DNA of 36,353 bases, from the NCBI GenBank assembly GCA_041908165.1, contig JAYRFV010000094.1, positions 1-36,353 of the forward strand, written 5' to 3'. The stretch is from JACQZU01 sp041908165 (GTDB taxonomy: Bacteria; Acidobacteriota; Holophagae; Holophagales; Holophagaceae). This document shows, in pieces, positions 32,442 through 36,353 of this stretch; position 1 is the first letter of the stretch, and every line of letters begins with the position of its first letter. The position numbers and the translations under genes were made by a program. A model generated the notes under the pieces. The model ran no database searches. It worked only from the letters and a program-made list of their open reading frames with translations, and was not told the DNA's origin.

Positions 32442-33205
32442 GGGTCCGGCTCGATCAGCTCCTGGTGCAGCGGGGCCTCTGCGACTCCCGGGTGAAGGCG
32501 CAGGCGCGGATCCTGGCGGGCGACGTGCTGGTGGGGGACCGGCCCGTGACCAAGGCGGGCACGCCGGTTCCGGAGGATGCGGACCTGCGCCTGCGCGGCG
32601 AGGATCCGCCCTTCGTGAGCCGAGGAGGCATCAAGCTGGCCGCGGCGCTGGACCGCTTCGCCATCGACCCGGCGGGATGGACCTGCTTCGATGCCGGGGC
32701 CAGCACCGGCGGGTTCACCGACTGCCTGCTGCAGCGCGGGGCCGCCCGGGTCTACGCGGTGGACGTCGGCACCAACCAGCTGCACTGGAAGCTGCGCAGC
32801 GACCCCCGGGTGGTGTCGATGGAGCACTGCAACCTGCGCGAATGGGATCCGATGCGGATCGCGGAGTCCTGCCGGCTGCTGGTGGCCGACCTCAGCTTCA
32901 TCTCCCTGCGGCTGGCCCTGCCGCCAGTGTTCGCCAGCCTCGCCGCCGACGCCGAGGTGGTGGTGCTGGTGAAACCCCAGTTCGAAGCCGGCAGGCATGA
33001 CGTGGGCCAGGGCGGCATCGTCCGCGATCCTGCGGTCCACGCCCGGGTGCTCCGCGAGCTGTGGGAGTTCTTCGCCGCCACGGAATTCCCCCCCCAGGCC
33101 TGGGTGGAAAGCCCAATCCGCGGCGGCGAAGGCAACCGCGAATTCCTCCTGCACCTCGCCCGGGGGCGGATCGAAGGGGTCTTCGCCCCGCTGCAGGACG
33201 CCTGA
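32435..33205 (+). CDS. tlyA: TlyA family rRNA 2'-O-methyltransferase / hemolysin-type protein
   Basis: A 256-residue protein with an N-terminal S4 RNA-binding domain (MVRVRLDQLLVQRGLCDSRVKAQARILAGDVLVGD). The FtsJ-like SAM-dependent methyltransferase domain begins at FVSRGGIKLAAAL. DAGASTGGFTDCLLQRGA is the SAM site. The catalytic residues of the K-D-K-E type are in SRGGIK, VADLSFISL, VLVKPQFEAG and GNREFLLHL. In mycobacteria TlyA methylates cytidines of 16S and 23S rRNA and is needed for capreomycin sensitivity; many homologues are called hemolysin A. ATG at 32435 is used; GTG at 32438 overlaps the preceding frame's stop and is possible. It ends seven bases from the convergent aldehyde dehydrogenase-like gene. 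Confidence 0.92.
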   Translation: MVRVRLDQLLVQRGLCDSRVKAQARILAGDVLVGDRPVTKAGTPVPEDADLRLRGEDPPFVSRGGIKLAAALDRFAIDPAGWTCFDAGASTGGFTDCLLQRGAARVYAVDVGTNQLHWKLRSDPRVVSMEHCNLREWDPMRIAESCRLLVADLSFISLRLALPPVFASLAADAEVVVLVKPQFEAGRHDVGQGGIVRDPAVHARVLRELWEFFAATEFPPQAWVESPIRGGEGNREFLLHLARGRIEGVFAPLQDA

Positions 33206-33212
33206 GCCCCCT

Positions 33213-34760
33213 TCAGCTGTCCAGGACCGACCAGTCCACTGGTCCTTGCGTCGTCCCGGCCGGTTCCGGTGCGGAGGCCGGTGCGGCGGCCAGTGCGGCG
33301 GGTCCGTCATCCACCACCAGGTGCGGGCGGTTCCAGGTCTCCTGGGCGATCGGGCCCGAAGCCCCCAGGGAGGCGTTGACCGAGAGGGAGGCGAGGCGGG
33401 CATCGGCCTTGAAGGCCAGGGCGGCTGAGCGATCGCCGCTGAACAGGGACGCCGTGCGGCCGCGGGGGGCCTGGTTGACCAGCGCCAGAGCCGCCTCGAA
33501 GGATTCCACCTCCACCAGGTTCACGGTGGGGCCGTAGACCTCGTGTCCAAACAGCGCCATCTCGGGCCTCACGCCGGTCCACACGCAGGGCTGCATGTAG
33601 GCGCCCTTGGCGATCTCCCCCAGCGCCCGGTCGGTCCGGTTCTCCTCGGTCCACTGCTGGCCGCCGAGGCGCAGGGTGGCCCCCTCCTGGCGGCCCTTCT
33701 CCCAGTGCTGGCGGAACACCTCGGCGAACCGGGCGTTGAGCAGCGGGCCGAAGTCCACCTCCGGATGGGTGAGCGGGTTGCCGGTGCGGAGCGCTGCCGC
33801 GCCGGCCAGGAAGCGTTCGGTGAACCGGGGCGCGATCCCAGGGTGCAGGAGGATGTTGCCGAGGGAGGAGCTGCGCTGGCCGGCCCCGCCGAAGGCATCC
33901 GCCAGGGCCACCGCCACGGTCGACTCCAGGTCGGCGTCGGCCAGCACGATCATCGGATTGCGGCCGCCGGTCTCAAGGTCGGCGGGCACCAGGTGGCGGC
34001 CGCAGAGCTCGCCGACACTGCGGCCCAGCTCGATGCTGCCGGCGAAGCAGAACAGCTGGAAGCAGCCCTTCTCGATCCCGCCCAGGAAGTGCTTGCCGCA
34101 GCCGCCGCGACCTTTGCCGTTGACGGTGTTGACGACGCCCGGTGGCAGGCCGGCCTCCTGCAGGGCGCGCAGCAGCAGGTAGGCGGTGCTGGGGGCGCCG
34201 TCGCTGGGCTTCCACACGACCGTGTTGCCGAAATGGAGGGCTGAGAGGAGCTTGCGGCCCGGCAGGGCGAGCGGGGAGGTCTGCGAGGACAGGATCCCCA
34301 CCACCCCGAGGGGGCGTCTCAGCAGGTGCCGGTCCGGGCCGGAGGCCTTGGCCTGGAAGGGCTTGCTGCCCAGGGCGGCGAGTCCCGCGCAGGTGTCGAT
34401 GGTCAGTCGAACCTCGGCCTCGGCCTCCCGCGGCGTCAGGCCGGTCTCCCGGGTGATGACCCGGCCCAGGCGCCCCTGCTGGGCCTCCAGGATGGATTGG
34501 AGCCGCTCGAGCAGCTTGATGCGGGCCTTGGCGGAGCTGCGGGACCAGGCCGGGAAGGCTTCTGCGGCGGCCTTGGCGGCGCGCTCCACGTCCTTGGCGC
34601 CGCTGTCGGGGAACAGGCCCACCACGTCCCGGCTGTCCACCGCGGAGCGGGACTCGATGAGGCCCAGGTCGCCCTCCACCTCCCGGCCGTGGACGATGTT
34701 GAAGCCGATCAGGGTCCGGCCCGCGGCCGCCACAGAGGGATGGTTCGGCTTCAGGTGCAT
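33213..34760 (-). CDS. Aldehyde dehydrogenase homologue lacking catalytic Cys and Asn
   Basis: A 515-residue member of the NAD(P)-dependent aldehyde dehydrogenase superfamily. The fold landmarks are present: RRPLGVVGIL, LHFGNTVVWKPSD (nucleotide binding), FAGSIELGRSVGE and LETGGRNPM with the general-base Glu263. However, the nucleophile position in the FGGAGQRC motif is serine (GAGQRSSSLGN, Ser297, codon AGC). The PWNFP oxyanion segment reads SQTSP, with Thr161 in place of the invariant Asn. It is therefore probably not a working dehydrogenase; it may bind nucleotide or aldehyde, or have a structural role. ATG at 34760 has GGGGAG six bases upstream, so ATG at 34775 was not used. The frame is intact and codon use is normal, arguing against recent decay. 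The C-terminal 30 residues are an Ala/Pro-rich tail. Confidence 0.87.
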   Translation of the reverse strand: MHLKPNHPSVAAAGRTLIGFNIVHGREVEGDLGLIESRSAVDSRDVVGLFPDSGAKDVERAAKAAAEAFPAWSRSSAKARIKLLERLQSILEAQQGRLGRVITRETGLTPREAEAEVRLTIDTCAGLAALGSKPFQAKASGPDRHLLRRPLGVVGILSSQTSPLALPGRKLLSALHFGNTVVWKPSDGAPSTAYLLLRALQEAGLPPGVVNTVNGKGRGGCGKHFLGGIEKGCFQLFCFAGSIELGRSVGELCGRHLVPADLETGGRNPMIVLADADLESTVAVALADAFGGAGQRSSSLGNILLHPGIAPRFTERFLAGAAALRTGNPLTHPEVDFGPLLNARFAEVFRQHWEKGRQEGATLRLGGQQWTEENRTDRALGEIAKGAYMQPCVWTGVRPEMALFGHEVYGPTVNLVEVESFEAALALVNQAPRGRTASLFSGDRSAALAFKADARLASLSVNASLGASGPIAQETWNRPHLVVDDGPAALAAAPASAPEPAGTTQGPVDWSVLDS

Positions 34761-34962
34761 GGACGGCTCCCCCATGGGAAGAGAAATAAAATAAACTATT
34801 TCATTGATTGGATGGCGGGATTGAAGATCCGGCACGGCAGGGAAGCCGGGCAGGAAGAGCCCTCCCAAGGTGCATCGACCATCGGTCAGCGAATGTTGAA
34901 AATGGGGCGGTTCGGTGCACCAAGGAGGCCCCGGGTAGGATGGAGGCTCGTCCGGAGCCTGC
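34761..34962. promoter_or_regulatory. Divergent intergenic region with an AT-rich island
   Basis: A 202-base gap between the divergent aldehyde dehydrogenase-like and protease genes. At 34781-34806 the sequence is strikingly AT-rich, with GAAATA (34783-34788) / TATTTC (34797-34802) as an inverted repeat; on the minus strand it offers several -10-like hexamers but no good -35. TAGGAT (34936-34941) is a possible -10 for the protease gene. No gene is seen. Confidence 0.4.
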
Positions 34963-35712
34963 TTGTTCGACACCCTTCCGATCGCCAGCGTCCTGGTCAC
35001 CTACGTGGCCATGCTGTTCAGCCTCAGTGTCCACGAGGCCTCCCACGCCGCCGCGGCCTACGCCCTCGAGGACGACACCGCCAAGCGCCTGGGGCGGCTC
35101 ACCCTGAACCCCATCGCCCACATGGATCTGCTGGGAACAGTCATCCTGCCCCTGATCGGCATGACCACCGGCCTGCGCGTCCTGGGGTGGGCCAAGCCGG
35201 TGCCGGTGGATCCCCGCAACCTGACCCGGAAGTTCCGCCAGCGGGTGGCCATGGCCATGGTCGCTGGGGCGGGCCCCGCCTCGAACCTCCTGCTTTCCCT
35301 GCTGTTCCTGCCGATCCTGGCGCTCTTCATCCGGATGGAGTTCCCGGTCGAGCTGCGGGAGGGAATCTTCTATTCGGCGATGGGGCTCCCCGTGGAGCGG
35401 TTCCTGAGTTCCGGCAAGTTGAGCACCCTGCACGTGTTCGCGCTGACCATGCTTGGGCGGCTGGTGATCATCAACGTCAGCCTGGCCATCTTCAACCTGC
35501 TCCCGGTGGGCCCCCTGGACGGCGCCAGCATCCTCCGCGGCTTCCTGCCCTGGCGCTGGCTGCCCACCTTCGACCGCATCCAGCCGACCATTTCCATCGT
35601 CCTGCTGGTGATGTTCCTGTTCGGGTTCATCGGGATCATCCTCGGACCCTTCTTCTACCTGGCCGACACCTTCTACATCGGCCCCTTCTCCCGCCTGATC
35701 CTCGGAGTCTGA
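34963..35712 (+). CDS. Site-2 protease family (M50) membrane metalloprotease
   Basis: A 249-residue polytopic protein with the zinc motif HEASH (His24, Glu25, His28) in the first helical region. The second motif is NLLPVGPLDGAS (Asn178 to Asp186), whose aspartate completes the zinc site. About five or six hydrophobic segments are predicted. It has no PDZ domain and is short, matching the compact 'site-2 protease family' (YwhC-like) group often encoded beside trpS. These proteases cut within membranes, but the substrates of this group are mostly unknown. The start is TTG at 34963 with GGAG six bases upstream. trpS begins three bases after its stop. Confidence 0.9.
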   Translation: MFDTLPIASVLVTYVAMLFSLSVHEASHAAAAYALEDDTAKRLGRLTLNPIAHMDLLGTVILPLIGMTTGLRVLGWAKPVPVDPRNLTRKFRQRVAMAMVAGAGPASNLLLSLLFLPILALFIRMEFPVELREGIFYSAMGLPVERFLSSGKLSTLHVFALTMLGRLVIINVSLAIFNLLPVGPLDGASILRGFLPWRWLPTFDRIQPTISIVLLVMFLFGFIGIILGPFFYLADTFYIGPFSRLILGV

Positions 35713-35715
35713 TCC

Positions 35716-36353
35716 ATGCAGCGCGTCCTCTCCGGCGTCCAGCCGTCCGGTTCCCTCCACCTCGGCAACCTGGTGGGGGCCATCGAGAACTTCGTCCAGC
35801 TCCAGGAGTGCTACCAGGCCTTCTACATGATCGTGGACTGGCATGCGCTCACCTCGAAATTCGAGTCCACCGCGGACATCTGGCCGAACACCCTGGAGGT
35901 GGCGGCGACCTTCCTGGCCGCCGGACTCGATCCGGCCAAGGCCACCCTGTTCGTGCAGAGCCAGGTGAAGGAGCACGCCGAACTGCACCTGCTGTTCAGC
36001 ATGATGACGCCGCTGTCCTGGCTCGAACGGGTGCCCACCTACAAGGAGAAGCTGCAGAACGCGGTGGCCGACCTGGGCTCCTACGGCTTCCTCGGCTACC
36101 CGCTGCTGCAGGCGGCCGACATCGTCATCTACCAGGCGCACAAGGTTCCGGTGGGCGAGGACCAGCTGTTCCACCTGGAACTCACCCGCGAGGTGGTGCG
36201 GCGCTTCCACTTCCTCTACCAGACCGAGGTCTTCCCGGAGCCCGAGGCGGCGCTCACGAAGTTCCCGAAGGTTCCGGGCATCGACGGCCGGAAGATGAGC
36301 AAGAGCTACGAGAACTGCATCTACCTGCGGGACACGCCGGACGTGATCCTGCA
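35716..36353 (+). CDS. trpS: Tryptophan-tRNA ligase, 5' part (runs off the window)
   Basis: The first 212 codons of a class I synthetase that charges tRNA-Trp. The HIGH-type motif is GVQPSGSLHLGNLVGA (7-22). MIVDWHAL, LLQAADIVIYQAHKVPVGEDQLFHLELTREV and the KMSKS motif (192-196, GRKMSKSYEN) are in the expected order and spacing. The remaining third (anticodon-binding helices) lies beyond the window edge. ATG at 35716 follows the protease stop by three bases; GGAG lies nine bases upstream within the protease gene. The site-2 protease-trpS pairing is seen in many bacteria. Confidence 0.95.
   Translation, partial: MQRVLSGVQPSGSLHLGNLVGAIENFVQLQECYQAFYMIVDWHALTSKFESTADIWPNTLEVAATFLAAGLDPAKATLFVQSQVKEHAELHLLFSMMTPLSWLERVPTYKEKLQNAVADLGSYGFLGYPLLQAADIVIYQAHKVPVGEDQLFHLELTREVVRRFHFLYQTEVFPEPEAALTKFPKVPGIDGRKMSKSYENCIYLRDTPDVIL

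Overview
The window is a gene-dense, high-GC bacterial chromosome segment with about 39 genes. All are housekeeping or core-metabolism types, and there is no phage, plasmid or CRISPR material. A flagellum (fliL, fliN, cheX), a periplasmic multiheme cytochrome / iron-sulfur / NrfD operon, Rho, SecA without its C-terminal zinc domain, GTG and TTG starts, and family-level similarity together suggest a motile, anaerobically respiring Gram-negative bacterium. The best guess is Acidobacteriota of the Holophaga/Geothrix type. This is inference from gene content; no 16S rRNA gene or other decisive marker is present.

Layout. 1-3379: the tail of a SixA-like histidine phosphatase, an alpha/beta hydrolase, rho, and a zinc alcohol dehydrogenase that follows rho after 11 bases. 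3380-4635: an unusual dus locus. A promoter and a truncated copy of the dus 5' end precede a highly foldable element, then the intact dihydrouridine synthase gene. 4636-7947: a cation diffusion facilitator, a 62-residue orphan, and a thiD-unknown pair. 8005-9756: fliL-fliN and an HU gene with an excellent promoter and terminator. 9978-12263: truA and an SDR-DUF2867 fusion.

12268-17495 (minus strand) is the most distinctive region. It is a tightly overlapping six-gene operon encoding two tetraheme c-type cytochromes, two Tat-exported ferredoxin-like subunits with sixteen cluster-type cysteines each, and two NrfD-type quinone-interacting membrane proteins. No molybdopterin or other catalytic subunit is present. 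It looks like a periplasm-facing quinone/cytochrome electron-transfer complex related to Alternative Complex III and other NrfD complexes, but with its own subunit set.

17496-25040: a 386-bp regulatory gap, then thiL-DUF2062-ybaB-recR on the minus strand, a small ferredoxin, cheX, yqeY, proS coupled to an unknown gene, and ndk. Two copies of an approximately 90-100 bp hairpin repeat sit in the convergent gaps ferredoxin/cheX and unknown/ndk. 25041-36353: secA, rapZ, a saccharopine/lysine dehydrogenase-like gene with an amino acid permease, mltG, tlyA, an aldehyde dehydrogenase homologue lacking its catalytic cysteine, a site-2 protease, and the start of trpS.

The strongest leads are the double-NrfD/tetraheme operon, the dus 5' duplication around a three-way-junction element, the degenerate aldehyde dehydrogenase, and the covarying intergenic hairpin family.
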